A DNA stretch of 21,296 bases from JASMHC01 sp042092935 (GTDB lineage Bacteria > Pseudomonadota > Alphaproteobacteria > Rhodobacterales > Rhodobacteraceae). The stretch spans positions 1 to 21,296 of the forward strand of contig JBELFK010000036.1 in assembly GCA_042092935.1 (NCBI GenBank). The letters are read 5' to 3'. Numbering within the stretch: the first letter of the stretch is position 1; every line of letters begins with the position of its first letter. The translations under genes were made by a program, and so were the position numbers. Shown piece after piece: positions 1 through 8,323 of the stretch. The notes under the pieces were generated by a model. The model made no database searches and was not told the origin of the DNA. It saw nothing but the letters and a program-made list of their open reading frames with translations.

Positions 1-146
1 GCAAGGAAAATGGCACCGGTCTGGGGCTTGCGCTGGTCAGCAAGATAATCTCGGACCACGGCGGGTGGATTGGCGTCGACTCGGTCCCGGGAAAGACGGT
101 TTTCCGCATATCCCTTCCCATTGCCAAAACAGTTAAAGGAGATTGA
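1..146 (+). CDS. ntrB: Nitrogen regulation sensor kinase NtrB, C-terminal fragment (5' end outside window)
   Basis: Only the last 47 codons are present, read from base 3 to the TGA at 144-146. They contain the G2 ATP-lid box of a histidine kinase ATPase domain (GTGLGLALVSKII), followed by the usual end of the domain (HGG.I.V.S.PGKTVFRISLP). The assignment to NtrB rests on position: the gene lies 3 bases before ntrC, the usual ntrBC order. In the family, NtrB autophosphorylates and phosphorylates or dephosphorylates NtrC under control of the PII protein. The ntrC Shine-Dalgarno sequence AAAGGAG (135-141) lies inside the end of this gene, so the two are probably translationally coupled. The phospho-accepting histidine and sensor region lie outside the window, so another kinase cannot be excluded from the fragment alone. 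Confidence 0.85.
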   Translation, partial: KENGTGLGLALVSKIISDHGGWIGVDSVPGKTVFRISLPIAKTVKGD

Positions 147-149
147 CCC

Positions 150-1517
150 ATGGACGGTACAATCCTGGTCGCAGATGATGATCGCACAATTCGAACTGTT
201 CTGACGCAAGCGCTTACGCGGGCGGGTTGCAAGGTTCACGCGACCTCGTCGTTGACAACCCTCATTCGTTGGGTCGGCGAAGGGCGCGGTGATGTGGTTG
301 TTTCGGATGTCATGATGCCGGACGGCAATGGGCTTGAGATGCTGCCGAAAATTCAAGAGCTTCGGCCAAATTTGCCGGTCATCATTATTTCCGCGCAAAA
401 CACGATCATGACGGCCATTCAGGCCGCCGAGGCCGATGCGTTTGACTATCTGCCAAAGCCTTTCGACCTGCCGGATCTTATGCAGCGGGTGTCGCGGGCA
501 TTGCAAATGCGCAAGACGCAACCGACGAGCACGGCCGAAGATACCTCGATGACGCCAGACGAACTGCCGTTGGTCGGCCGAACGCCCGTGATGCAGAACC
601 TCTACCGGACCGTCGCCAATGTTGTGAACACGGATTTGCCCGTGTTGATTTCAGGCGAAAGCGGCACCGGAAAATCGCTTATCGCCCGCACCACGCATGA
701 TCTTTCCGACCGACGCACCCTGCCTTTTGTCACCGTGACACCGCATGATCTTGAAAGCCTTGAAGGCCCCGCAAAAATCCTTGCGCGGGCCAAGGGCGGA
801 ACGATCGTATTTGAGGAAGTCAGCGATCTGAACACCGAGGCGCAAGGCCGCGTCGTCCGCATGTTTGACGGCTTTAATGAATTCACCCCGCGTTTCATGG
901 CAACCAGCCAAGGCGATCTGGGAAAAGCGCTGGACGAAGGGCGCTTCCGCGAGGATCTGTTTTATCGCCTCAGCGGTGTCTCGATCTCGGTGCCCAGTTT
1001 GCGTGAACGGGTCGAGGACATCCCGCTGCTGATCGAATTCTTTCTTGGAAAAAGCGAAAGAGACGGTCAAAAGCACCACGATATTTCCCCCGAGGCGCAG
1101 GAATTGCTGCGTAAATACAGTTGGCCCGGAAACGTCAGGCAGCTTGAAAACTTCGTTTTACGTCTTGCCTCAACCGCCCGCGAGACGGTTATCACCCGTG
1201 CCGAGGCAGAAAACATTCTGTCGAACCAGCCCTCAATCCGTCAGCATCTCGAGGGTGGCGATAAAGCGCGGCTTCAGGATTCTGTGCGCAGGCATTTGCA
1301 GCGGTATTTCGATTTGCACGGTGGGGAATTGCCGCCTCAGGGACTGTACCAGCGTATTCTCGCCGAACTTGAGATCCCACTGATCGAAATATCTCTGGAT
1401 GCAACGGCGGGAAATCAGGCGAAATGCGCTGATTTGCTGGGGATCAACCGAAATACGCTCAGAAAAAAGATAACCGACCTCGGGATTGAGGTGACAAGAC
1501 GCCGAAAGCTGATGTAA
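150..1517 (+). CDS. ntrC: Nitrogen regulation response regulator NtrC, lacking the GAFTGA loop
   Basis: 455-residue response regulator of the nitrogen stress system, the partner of NtrB. The receiver domain (about 1-120) has the acidic pocket ADDD (8-11), phospho-acceptor D53 in VSDVMMPD, S81 and K103. The AAA+ domain (about 140-360) has Walker A GESGTGKS (169-176), Walker B IVFEE (219-223), the arginine-finger region GRFREDLFYRL (264-274) and WPGNVRQLENF (325-335). A Fis-type helix-turn-helix lies at about 422-446 (ADLLGINRNTLRKKI). The GAFTGA loop that sigma54 activators carry between Walker A and B is missing: the segment runs PHDLESLEGPAKILARAKGG (198-217), about 25 residues shorter than usual. 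Rhodobacter capsulatus NtrC is known to lack this loop and to activate the sigma70 polymerase, and I infer the same here. The ATG start has a clear Shine-Dalgarno sequence 8 bases upstream. Confidence 0.93.
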   Translation: MDGTILVADDDRTIRTVLTQALTRAGCKVHATSSLTTLIRWVGEGRGDVVVSDVMMPDGNGLEMLPKIQELRPNLPVIIISAQNTIMTAIQAAEADAFDYLPKPFDLPDLMQRVSRALQMRKTQPTSTAEDTSMTPDELPLVGRTPVMQNLYRTVANVVNTDLPVLISGESGTGKSLIARTTHDLSDRRTLPFVTVTPHDLESLEGPAKILARAKGGTIVFEEVSDLNTEAQGRVVRMFDGFNEFTPRFMATSQGDLGKALDEGRFREDLFYRLSGVSISVPSLRERVEDIPLLIEFFLGKSERDGQKHHDISPEAQELLRKYSWPGNVRQLENFVLRLASTARETVITRAEAENILSNQPSIRQHLEGGDKARLQDSVRRHLQRYFDLHGGELPPQGLYQRILAELEIPLIEISLDATAGNQAKCADLLGINRNTLRKKITDLGIEVTRRRKLM

Positions 1518-1521
1518 TTAG

Positions 1522-1548
1522 GCAACAGCACCGTGGTTGCATTGCAAC
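1522..1548 (+). repeat. Three alternating GCAAC/GTTGC arms over the annotated ntrY start
   Basis: GCAAC (1522-1526), GTTGC (1536-1540) and GCAAC (1544-1548) surround the GTG at 1533. The middle arm can pair with either flanking arm, giving two mutually exclusive 5-bp stems with loops of 9 or 3 bases. Stems this short are weak and may be chance. They matter mainly because they would hide the GTG start, which favours a downstream start for ntrY. Confidence 0.3.
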
Positions 1549-3824
1549 GCTTCATGGTGCCTAGCAAAGATTACCAAGCGAGGCGGCCCTTGGCTCACGC
1601 CAATACCACAAAGCGAAACAGCGGTTTAAAGACTCAGGCCCAACGGTTGCGTCTGCGCAAACGCCTTGGGACAATCGCTACTTTCGTGGTCGCTGTCGCG
1701 GGTCCGATCTTGGCCGTCGCCACCTTTTTGGCGCTTGGACCTTTGGATCAAACCAGTTCCTCAAGCCTGCTGCGCGCCGTTCTTTTGGCCGATCTCGTCT
1801 ACGTGCTGTTTGTCGCCGCCTTGGTTTTGCAGCGTGTTGTGGCCCTAATTTCCGCCCGACGCTCGCCTTCGGCGGGATCAAAGCTGCACCTGCGGCTCAC
1901 ACGGTTTTTCGCGGCACTGGCATTGATACCGACGGTCACGGTGGCAGTTTTTGCAGTCATTACGGTGAATTTCGGCCTTGAGGGCTGGTTTTCGGATCGC
2001 GTCGGAAACGTCTTGGCCTCATCGTTCTCTGCCGCGACGGCCTATGAGGAAGAGCACCGCTCGGATCTTGAACTGGATGCACTGTCGCTTGCACGCTTTA
2101 TCAACGCCTCGAGGGAATCCACGCCGTTCATGTCGGACGGCGATACCCGCGAAGTGCTGACACAAGGCCAGTCGCAGATCCAACGCGGGTTGCGCGAGGC
2201 CTTTGTGATCGACGGGCAGGGCGAAATCCGTGCCCGGGGCCTTCGATCCTATCTTTTCGACTTTGAAAAACCGCGTCCTGAGCAAATCGATCAAGCCCAC
2301 GAAGACGGAATCTTGATTATCGAAGATTGGAACAACAACGAATTTCGCGCGTTGGTGCCCTTGAACGCATTCGTCGACCGCTACCTCTATGTCAGTCGAA
2401 CCGTTGAAGGGGATATTCTGAACCTGCTGGATGAAACCAAGGAAACCGTGGTTCTTTATCAACAACTTGAATCGGATCGTGGCCAGTTGTTGTTTGAGTT
2501 TGGGCTGTTCTATCTCGGCTTTGCACTGATCCTGATCCTTGCGGCGATTTGGGCAGGTTTGTGGTTTGCCGAGCAACTTGCGCGCCCTGTTGGCCGATTG
2601 GCGGCCGTTGTTCAAAGGGTCGGCGAGGGCGATTTGAACGTGCGGGTGCCGGAAGAAAAAAGCGACGACGAGATTTCGATGCTGGGCCGCTATTTCAACA
2701 AAATGATCGTGGATCTCAGGGCCCAGCGAAGCCAACTGATTGAAAATGCGGATCAAATTGAAACGCGACGGCGATTGTTTGACTCGGTCCTAAGCTCGGT
2801 GACGTCCGGCGTGATCGGTCTGGATTCTGATGGGGCAGTCGATTTCGTCAATCGTTCGGCGGAACGGTTGTTAGACATTGAGGGCGCCAACGACCATCGC
2901 CAAATCGCGCTCATGGTGCCGGAATTTGCCGCGATGTTTGACAGGTTGCGCTCGGCCGGAAAGCCGGTTGAGCAAGGCGAGGTCAGGGTAACGCGTGGTG
3001 GAAAGCTGGAAAATCTTCTGGTGCGCATGGCGCGTCGTTTGAACGAGAAAGGCGGGCTAGAAGGCTATGTGATCGCGTTTGACGATGTCACCGATCTTGT
3101 CTCGGCGCAGCGTATGGCCGCCTGGGGCGATGTCGCCCGGCGCATTGCCCATGAGATCAAAAATCCCCTGACGCCAATCCAATTGTCTGCCGAACGCATA
3201 AAGCGCAAGTTTGGCAAGAAACTGGGGGACGAGGAAGCTGATCTGGGTCAGTATACTGAGGTTATTGTACGTCAAACCAATGACTTACGGCGCATTGTTG
3301 ATGAGTTTTCCAAGTTCGCAAGGATGCCTGAGCCTGACAAGCGTCAGACCTCATTGACCGAACTGATCTCGGGCAGCGTCGTGTTGTTGCAGTCCAAAGA
3401 AACCCAGATCACCTTCGCTGTCAATTTGCCCGAAACGCCGGTTTCCGCGCGGGTTGACCAGACGATGATTACGCAAGTGTTTACCAATTTGTTAAAAAAC
3501 GCGGCAGAGTCGATTGAGAAAAAGGCAGAGACTGCGACGCCAGATTATCAGGGTGAAATTCGCGTTTCTATGACGCATGAGGATGACCTTGTGAGAGTCA
3601 TTATTGCCGACAATGGGGTAGGACTGCCTGAGGACCGCAGCAAGTTGTTTGAGCCCTATTATACCACGCGATCCGAAGGCACTGGCCTTGGCCTGCCAAT
3701 CGTTAAAAAGATAATCGAAGATCACGCCGGTACGCTGATCCTTCAAACCGCTGAACTGTTTGAAAACAATACGCATTGCGGGGCCGCCGCGAGCATGACA
3801 CTGCCCTTGAATGAAACCCAATAG
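1533..3824 (+). CDS. ntrY: Membrane sensor histidine kinase NtrY
   Basis: Sensor kinase of the NtrY/NtrX pair; in alphaproteobacteria it has been linked to nitrogen metabolism, redox and envelope functions. Using the GTG start at 1533 (763 residues), three transmembrane segments lie at about 46-69, 80-106 and 124-146. A periplasmic sensing region (about 150-320) and a fourth transmembrane segment (about 324-347) follow. Then come a HAMP domain (about 347-400), a PAS domain (about 412-522), a HisKA domain with H540 in RRIAHEIKNPLTP, and a HATPase domain with N656 (NLLKNAAES), DNGVGLPED (693-701) and GTGLGLPIV. The start is uncertain: besides GTG 1533, ATG 1554 and TTG 1590 are in frame, and only TTG 1590 has a well-placed GAGG (6 bases upstream). 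NtrX follows after 20 bases, so the pair is probably cotranscribed. Confidence 0.93.
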   Translation: MVALQRFMVPSKDYQARRPLAHANTTKRNSGLKTQAQRLRLRKRLGTIATFVVAVAGPILAVATFLALGPLDQTSSSSLLRAVLLADLVYVLFVAALVLQRVVALISARRSPSAGSKLHLRLTRFFAALALIPTVTVAVFAVITVNFGLEGWFSDRVGNVLASSFSAATAYEEEHRSDLELDALSLARFINASRESTPFMSDGDTREVLTQGQSQIQRGLREAFVIDGQGEIRARGLRSYLFDFEKPRPEQIDQAHEDGILIIEDWNNNEFRALVPLNAFVDRYLYVSRTVEGDILNLLDETKETVVLYQQLESDRGQLLFEFGLFYLGFALILILAAIWAGLWFAEQLARPVGRLAAVVQRVGEGDLNVRVPEEKSDDEISMLGRYFNKMIVDLRAQRSQLIENADQIETRRRLFDSVLSSVTSGVIGLDSDGAVDFVNRSAERLLDIEGANDHRQIALMVPEFAAMFDRLRSAGKPVEQGEVRVTRGGKLENLLVRMARRLNEKGGLEGYVIAFDDVTDLVSAQRMAAWGDVARRIAHEIKNPLTPIQLSAERIKRKFGKKLGDEEADLGQYTEVIVRQTNDLRRIVDEFSKFARMPEPDKRQTSLTELISGSVVLLQSKETQITFAVNLPETPVSARVDQTMITQVFTNLLKNAAESIEKKAETATPDYQGEIRVSMTHEDDLVRVIIADNGVGLPEDRSKLFEPYYTTRSEGTGLGLPIVKKIIEDHAGTLILQTAELFENNTHCGAAASMTLPLNETQ

Positions 3825-3844
3825 ACCTTCGGAACTGAGAAACA

Positions 3845-5233
3845 ATGAACGATATTCTGGTTGTTGACGACGAAAAAGACATTCGCCACCTCGTTGGCGA
3901 TATTCTTCAGGATGAAGGCTATCAAACCCGCCTTGCGGGCAACTCGGACGAGTGTTTGCAAGCGATCGAAGAGAAAGCGCCGTCGCTCTTGATCCTCGAT
4001 ATTTGGCTGAAGGACAGCCAGATGGATGGGATTGACATTCTAAAACATGTGAAACTGAATTTCCCCGAAGTGCCCGTCGTCATCATCTCGGGGCATGGCA
4101 ATATCGAGATTGCCGTCGCCGCGATCAAGCAGGGGGCTTATGATTTTATCGAGAAGCCGTTCAACATTGACCAGCTTTTGGTGGTCATCCGGCGCGCGAT
4201 GGAAACCAGCAAGCTGCGCCATGAAAACGTCGCTCTGAAGCGCAAAGACAGCGGGCCGAGCTTGATGCTCGGCGACAGCCAGTCGTTCAAGATGTTGAAG
4301 TCTCAGCTTGATAAAGTCACCCAGTCCAATGGCCGTGTGATGTTGTTTGGCGGTTCGGGTGCAGGTAAAGAAGTTGCCGCGCGTTATATTCATTTGAATT
4401 CGGATCGCGCTTCGTCGCCTTTCGTTCTGGTGAATTGCGCATCGGTCGAGCCGGAGCGCTTTGAAGAGATTCTGTTTGGAACCGAGGCGTCGGGTACGCC
4501 GGAGCTTGGTTTGCTCGAGCAGGCAAGCGGCGGCATTATCTTCTTTGACGAAATTGCCGACATGCCGCTTGGCGCGCAGTCGAAAATCTTGCGCGTTTTG
4601 GTCGATCAAACCTTTACGCGTGTAAGCGGCACCAAGAAAATCGAAGTTGATTTGCGTGTCATAAGCGCCACCAGCCGCGATTTGGAGACGCTGGTTGCAG
4701 CCGGTCAATTCCGACAAGAACTGTTTCACCGCCTCAACGTAGTGCCGATTTCAGTCCCGTCGCTGGAAGAGCGGCGCGAAGATATTCAAATTCTCGCCGA
4801 CCACTTTATCGACGAATTCAATCGCCAGCAGGGCATGGCCAAGCGTGACCTCTCCGAGGATGCGATTGCGCTATTGCAGACACGCAACTGGCCCGGAAAC
4901 GTTCGGGAATTGCGAAACTTGATAGAACGGGTTCTTATCCTTTCTGATGGCAATGGGTTGATCGAGGCTGCCGATTTTTCGGGCACGGAACCCGTTAAGG
5001 CAGGTGACGACCGCGTGGTCCTGTCTGGAAACATTGCGACTTTGCCCTTGCGCGAGGCCAGAGAGGCCTTTGAGCGCGAGTACCTGTTAACGCAGATCAA
5101 CCGGTTTGGCGGCAACATCAGCCGCACGGCGCAGTTTGTCGGGATGGAACGCTCGGCTTTGCATCGCAAGCTCAAGTCACTGAACGTTGTGAATGCGGGC
5201 AAGAAGTCGGCCTCTGGCGATGGTGACAATTGA
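3845..5233 (+). CDS. ntrX: Response regulator NtrX, lacking the GAFTGA loop
   Basis: 462-residue response regulator paired with NtrY. The receiver domain (1-120) has DDE (8-10), phospho-acceptor D52 (LLILDIWL) and K104. The AAA+ domain has Walker A GGSGAGKE (169-176), Walker B IIFFDE (231-236), an arginine-finger region FRQELFHRL (289-297) and WPGNVRELRNLIE (349-361). The C-terminal Fis-type helix-turn-helix is at about 421-446 (ISRTAQFVGMERSALHRKL). Between LFGTE (210-214) and the Walker B strand there is only a short linker where sigma54 activators have GAFTGA, so direct activation of sigma54 polymerase is unlikely; as far as I recall, NtrX proteins of alphaproteobacteria commonly lack the loop. 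The extreme C terminus (AGKKSASGDGDN) is polar and probably unstructured. The Shine-Dalgarno sequence before ATG 3845 is weak (GGA or GAGA at 3831-3840), which fits coupling to ntrY. Confidence 0.93.
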   Translation: MNDILVVDDEKDIRHLVGDILQDEGYQTRLAGNSDECLQAIEEKAPSLLILDIWLKDSQMDGIDILKHVKLNFPEVPVVIISGHGNIEIAVAAIKQGAYDFIEKPFNIDQLLVVIRRAMETSKLRHENVALKRKDSGPSLMLGDSQSFKMLKSQLDKVTQSNGRVMLFGGSGAGKEVAARYIHLNSDRASSPFVLVNCASVEPERFEEILFGTEASGTPELGLLEQASGGIIFFDEIADMPLGAQSKILRVLVDQTFTRVSGTKKIEVDLRVISATSRDLETLVAAGQFRQELFHRLNVVPISVPSLEERREDIQILADHFIDEFNRQQGMAKRDLSEDAIALLQTRNWPGNVRELRNLIERVLILSDGNGLIEAADFSGTEPVKAGDDRVVLSGNIATLPLREAREAFEREYLLTQINRFGGNISRTAQFVGMERSALHRKLKSLNVVNAGKKSASGDGDN

Positions 5234-5293
5234 ATTGACCCTGCGGGCAGGTTCTGACAAGCCTTACAGTCACAAAATGCAGGATCGACTGTC

Positions 5294-6673
5294 ATGAAAG
5301 TCATCATATGCGGCGCGGGGCAGGTGGGTTGGCAAATCGCCCGTCATCTCTCGGGTGAGAAAAACGACGTTACGATTGTTGATAACAATCCCGATCTTGT
5401 TCGCCGCGCGACCGATACGCTGGACGTTCAGGGAATCGCAGGATTTGCATCCTATCCCGACATTCTGGATCGCGCCGGTGCGCGTGATGCAGACATGGTG
5501 ATTGCCGCCACCCACTCGGACGAGGTGAATATGGTGACCTGTCAGGTCGCCCACTCGGTATTTGCGGTGCCCAGAAAGATCGCGCGGCTAAGGTCGCAAA
5601 GCTATCTTGATGCGATTTACTCAGACCTTTACCGCCGCGACCATATGCCGATCGATGTGGTGATCTCGCCTGAACGCGAGGTTGCCGAAGCGGCGTTGCA
5701 GCGACTTGCCTTTCCTGCGGCCTTTGACACGGAGTCATTTCTGGACGGAAAGGCGCGCCTCATCGGCCTTCAGATCACCGACGAATGTCCGGTGGTGAAC
5801 ACGCCACTGCGCCAGTTGACCGACCTGTTTTCGACGCTTCGCGCCTTCGTCGTGGGAATTCGGCGCGAGGGCACGCTGTTTGCACCTGAACCGGGTGACC
5901 AGGTATTTGTCGGCGACGAATGCTATTTTCTGGCCACCAACGAGGACGTTGATCGCACGCTTGAAATCTTCGGCAAGGAAACCAAAAAGCAGGATCGTAT
6001 ATTGATCGTCGGGGGTGGCAACGTCGGCTTGGCGGTTGCCGAAGCCCTCGAAAACCGCGTTGACCGCGTTCGTGCCAAAGTCATCGAAAAGAACCGCGAT
6101 GCCGCAGAAAGGGCCGCCGAAGCCCTGGAGCGTACGATTGTTTTGAATGGAGACGGCTTGGATCCGGCCTTGTTGAGCGAGGCGAATGTGGATCGCCTAA
6201 GCGCCATATTGGCCGTGACCGATGACGACAAAACCAACATGCTTGCTTCGGTCCGCGCCAAGTCGATGGGCTGCCCGATGGCAATCGCCTTGGTCAATGA
6301 CGCGTCACTTGCACCATTGATGGCGCCGTTGGGCATTGATGCCTTCATTAACCCACGGGCAACAACCGTGTCATCGATCTTGCGCCACGTTCGGCACGGG
6401 CGGGTGCGCGGGATCTATTCGATTGGCGACGCCGAGGCCGAGATTATCGAGGCTCAGGTTCTGTCGACCTCGCCCATGGCGGGTCAAAACCTTCGGGAAA
6501 TTGATTTCCCGGAAGGGGTGTTGGTTGGTTTGGTCCAAAAAACCGATGGCACAATTGAACGCCCCAAAGGGGGAACCAGGATCGAAGTCGATGATGTTCT
6601 GGTCATGTTTAGCCTCGCAGCAGATGTCCCCGAAGTTGAGCGTTTGCTTCAGGTTTCTATCGATTTCTTCTGA
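5294..6673 (+). CDS. trkA: Trk potassium uptake regulatory subunit TrkA
   Basis: 459-residue peripheral membrane protein that binds NAD(H) or nucleotides and gates the K+ channel subunit TrkH. It has two tandem RCK units, the normal TrkA architecture and length. The first Rossmann fold starts at residue 1 (VIICGAGQVGWQIARHL) with an acidic residue after the second strand (VTIVDNNPD); the second starts at about 235 (ILIVGGGNVGLAVAEAL). Each is followed by an RCK-C (TrkA-C) segment, the second ending near residue 457. AGGA at 5281-5284 lies 9 bases before the ATG. ntrX ends 60 bases upstream with no terminator in between, so read-through from the ntr genes is possible. trkH follows after 9 bases. 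In E. coli the nitrogen PTS protein EIIA-Ntr binds TrkA; whether that applies here cannot be seen. Confidence 0.96.
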   Translation: MKVIICGAGQVGWQIARHLSGEKNDVTIVDNNPDLVRRATDTLDVQGIAGFASYPDILDRAGARDADMVIAATHSDEVNMVTCQVAHSVFAVPRKIARLRSQSYLDAIYSDLYRRDHMPIDVVISPEREVAEAALQRLAFPAAFDTESFLDGKARLIGLQITDECPVVNTPLRQLTDLFSTLRAFVVGIRREGTLFAPEPGDQVFVGDECYFLATNEDVDRTLEIFGKETKKQDRILIVGGGNVGLAVAEALENRVDRVRAKVIEKNRDAAERAAEALERTIVLNGDGLDPALLSEANVDRLSAILAVTDDDKTNMLASVRAKSMGCPMAIALVNDASLAPLMAPLGIDAFINPRATTVSSILRHVRHGRVRGIYSIGDAEAEIIEAQVLSTSPMAGQNLREIDFPEGVLVGLVQKTDGTIERPKGGTRIEVDDVLVMFSLAADVPEVERLLQVSIDFF

Positions 6674-6682
6674 GGAACAGGC

Positions 6683-8194
6683 ATGACCCTGTCCAAATAT
6701 CCCATTTTCCTTGTTCTGATGATTCAGACGGGTTTGGCGATGTTGTTGCCAGCGTTTCATGCGTTTGCCGTGCAGTCCGCAACCGAGGCCCGCAGCTTTC
6801 TTTATGCCAGCATTCTGCTGATCCTCGCCTCGGTCTTTATCGGGATTGCGGTGCGCAAGGTCGAAGTGCCTGAAATTTCCCAGCGTAATCAGCTTCTTAT
6901 ACTGCTCGGCTCATTCGTCGTGCTGCCGATGTTCATGGCCGTGCCCTTTCAGGATGCGGTGCAAAAGATCACTTATCTGGAAGCCTATTTCGAAATGGCG
7001 TCCAGTTTCACCACCACCGGTGCTTCGCTGTTCTCTGACCAGCGTGAGTATACACTTAGCCAGCACCTCTGGCGGGCCGAGGTGGCATGGCTGGGGGGAT
7101 ATGTCATCCTTGTCGCTGCTGCGTCGATTTTGGCACCTATGCATTTGGGCGGATACGAAGTGATCGGTGCCTCGGGCGAGTTTAAGGATCAAGGGCGTCT
7201 CACTGCCTCGGTCGTGCGCGAGGGGGCCAGCGGGCGCATCGGGCGTTGGTCGAGCAAGATTTTCCCGATCTATACAGGCGTCACTGCTCTGTTGTGGTTT
7301 GGGCTGGTGATGACCGGGCAAGACGTCACTGTGGCTTTGATTCACGCGATGTCAGTTCTGTCGACCTCGGGGATTTCCGCGGTCGGTGGATTTGTCGGGG
7401 GTGAGTTCAATTTTCTGGCCGAAATCCTCGTCGCCATTTTCGCGCTCGCAGGTCTGTCGCGGCTGACCTTGTTGCCCGATGGCAATCAGCCAAAAGCCTT
7501 GTTGAAGGACACAGAAATCCGCTTTGGGATAGTGATTGTTGTCATCGTCCCAACCTTGCTGCTTTTACGCCATTGGGCCGCGGCGATAGAATATGGCGAC
7601 ACGGAAACCATTCAGACGTCGCTGCGGGCGTTTTGGGGTGGGCTTTTCACCTCGATTTCCTTCCTCACTACCACCGGATTTGTTTCGTCCGAATGGCACG
7701 AGATTTCGCTTTGGTTGGGTCTTGGGTCGCCCGGCATTCTTTTGGCGGGGCTTGCGGTTATCGGTGGCGGGGTTGCCACAACGGCAGGGGGCGTCAAACT
7801 GCTGCGGGTTTTTGCGCTGTTCGGGCAGGGCAAACGCGAGATGGATAAGCTGGTCTATCCTAACTCGGTCGGGCAGAGCGGGTCTCGGGTACAACGCATC
7901 ACGCGCGAAGGCACGCGTATCGCTTGGGTGTTCTTTATGCTCTACGCCCTGTCGATTGCGGGCGTCATGACAGTTCTTTCCTTTCTCGGGGTCGAGTTTG
8001 AGCAGGCGGCCATTCTTGCGGTTTCTGCCCTGTCGACAACGGGTCCGCTTGCTGAAGTGGCCTCGACTGACGGGTTTTCATATGGATCCCTTCCCACGAG
8101 CGCCCAGCTGGTGCTTGTTGTCACAATGATCGTCGGTCGGCTGGAAGCGCTGGCTTTGATCGCGCTCTTCAACCGCGAATTCTGGCGCAGTTAG
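6683..8194 (+). CDS. trkH: Trk potassium transporter membrane subunit TrkH
   Basis: 503-residue polytopic inner-membrane protein, the K+-conducting subunit of the Trk system. Four pore-loop repeats carry the selectivity glycines: SSFTTTG (107-113), STSG (227-230), FLTTTG (327-332) and STTG (451-454). About ten hydrophobic segments alternate with the pore loops, for example 7-29, 39-58, 70-89, 135-152, 194-212, 243-259, 281-296, 412-436 and 475-497. The glycine-rich stretch GGGVATTAGGVKLLR (361-375) matches the intramembrane loop after the third pore that is implicated in gating by TrkA. The Shine-Dalgarno GAGGA (6672-6676) overlaps the trkA stop codon and lies 6 bases from the ATG, so the two subunits are translationally coupled. 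The length is typical of TrkH/TrkG. Confidence 0.95.
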   Translation: MTLSKYPIFLVLMIQTGLAMLLPAFHAFAVQSATEARSFLYASILLILASVFIGIAVRKVEVPEISQRNQLLILLGSFVVLPMFMAVPFQDAVQKITYLEAYFEMASSFTTTGASLFSDQREYTLSQHLWRAEVAWLGGYVILVAAASILAPMHLGGYEVIGASGEFKDQGRLTASVVREGASGRIGRWSSKIFPIYTGVTALLWFGLVMTGQDVTVALIHAMSVLSTSGISAVGGFVGGEFNFLAEILVAIFALAGLSRLTLLPDGNQPKALLKDTEIRFGIVIVVIVPTLLLLRHWAAAIEYGDTETIQTSLRAFWGGLFTSISFLTTTGFVSSEWHEISLWLGLGSPGILLAGLAVIGGGVATTAGGVKLLRVFALFGQGKREMDKLVYPNSVGQSGSRVQRITREGTRIAWVFFMLYALSIAGVMTVLSFLGVEFEQAAILAVSALSTTGPLAEVASTDGFSYGSLPTSAQLVLVVTMIVGRLEALALIALFNREFWRS

Positions 8195-8323
8195 AGCATC
8201 AGAAATTTGCTTTGAAACTGAGAATGTGATTTGGGGGTGGAAGTTTTGGTAAACGCACTTCATACTTGTGCAAGACTGACAGAAGAATAGTCGATAAAAA
8301 AGAACAAAAAAAGGGCGATTTCA
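8195..8323 (+). other. trkH-hfq intergenic leader (129 bases)
   Basis: This is the largest gap in the left-hand gene cluster. I see no strong hairpin terminator after trkH and no convincing -35/-10 pair, although CATACT (8261-8266) could be a poor -10. hfq often has its own promoter in other alphaproteobacteria, so one is expected here, but I cannot place it. The last 30 bases are strikingly A-rich. Confidence 0.4.
8297..8314 (+). promoter_or_regulatory. Six consecutive ARN triplets overlapping the hfq ribosome binding site
   Basis: Bases 8297-8314 read AAA AAG AAC AAA AAA AGG, six uninterrupted A-R-N triplets (18 bases), and run into the Shine-Dalgarno AAGGG (8311-8315), 8 bases before the hfq ATG. 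The distal face of Gram-negative Hfq hexamers binds A-R-N repeats, one per subunit. Binding here would cover the ribosome binding site, and Hfq is known to repress its own mRNA in E. coli and in Sinorhizobium. The sequence match is observed; its function as an autoregulatory site is inference. Confidence 0.45.

Noticed and set aside
2019..2756. 245-codon open frame on the minus strand
   Set aside because: It lies wholly inside ntrY, which has continuous family motifs on the other strand; the minus-strand translation shows no recognisable domain and is a codon-bias shadow.
4040..4729. 229-codon open frame on the minus strand
   Set aside because: It is antisense to the receiver and ATPase domains of ntrX, with no family signature of its own.
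5237..5252. Small palindrome CCTGCGGGCAGG between ntrX and trkA
   Set aside because: It can form only a 4-5 bp stem with almost no loop and no T-tract; it is probably chance.
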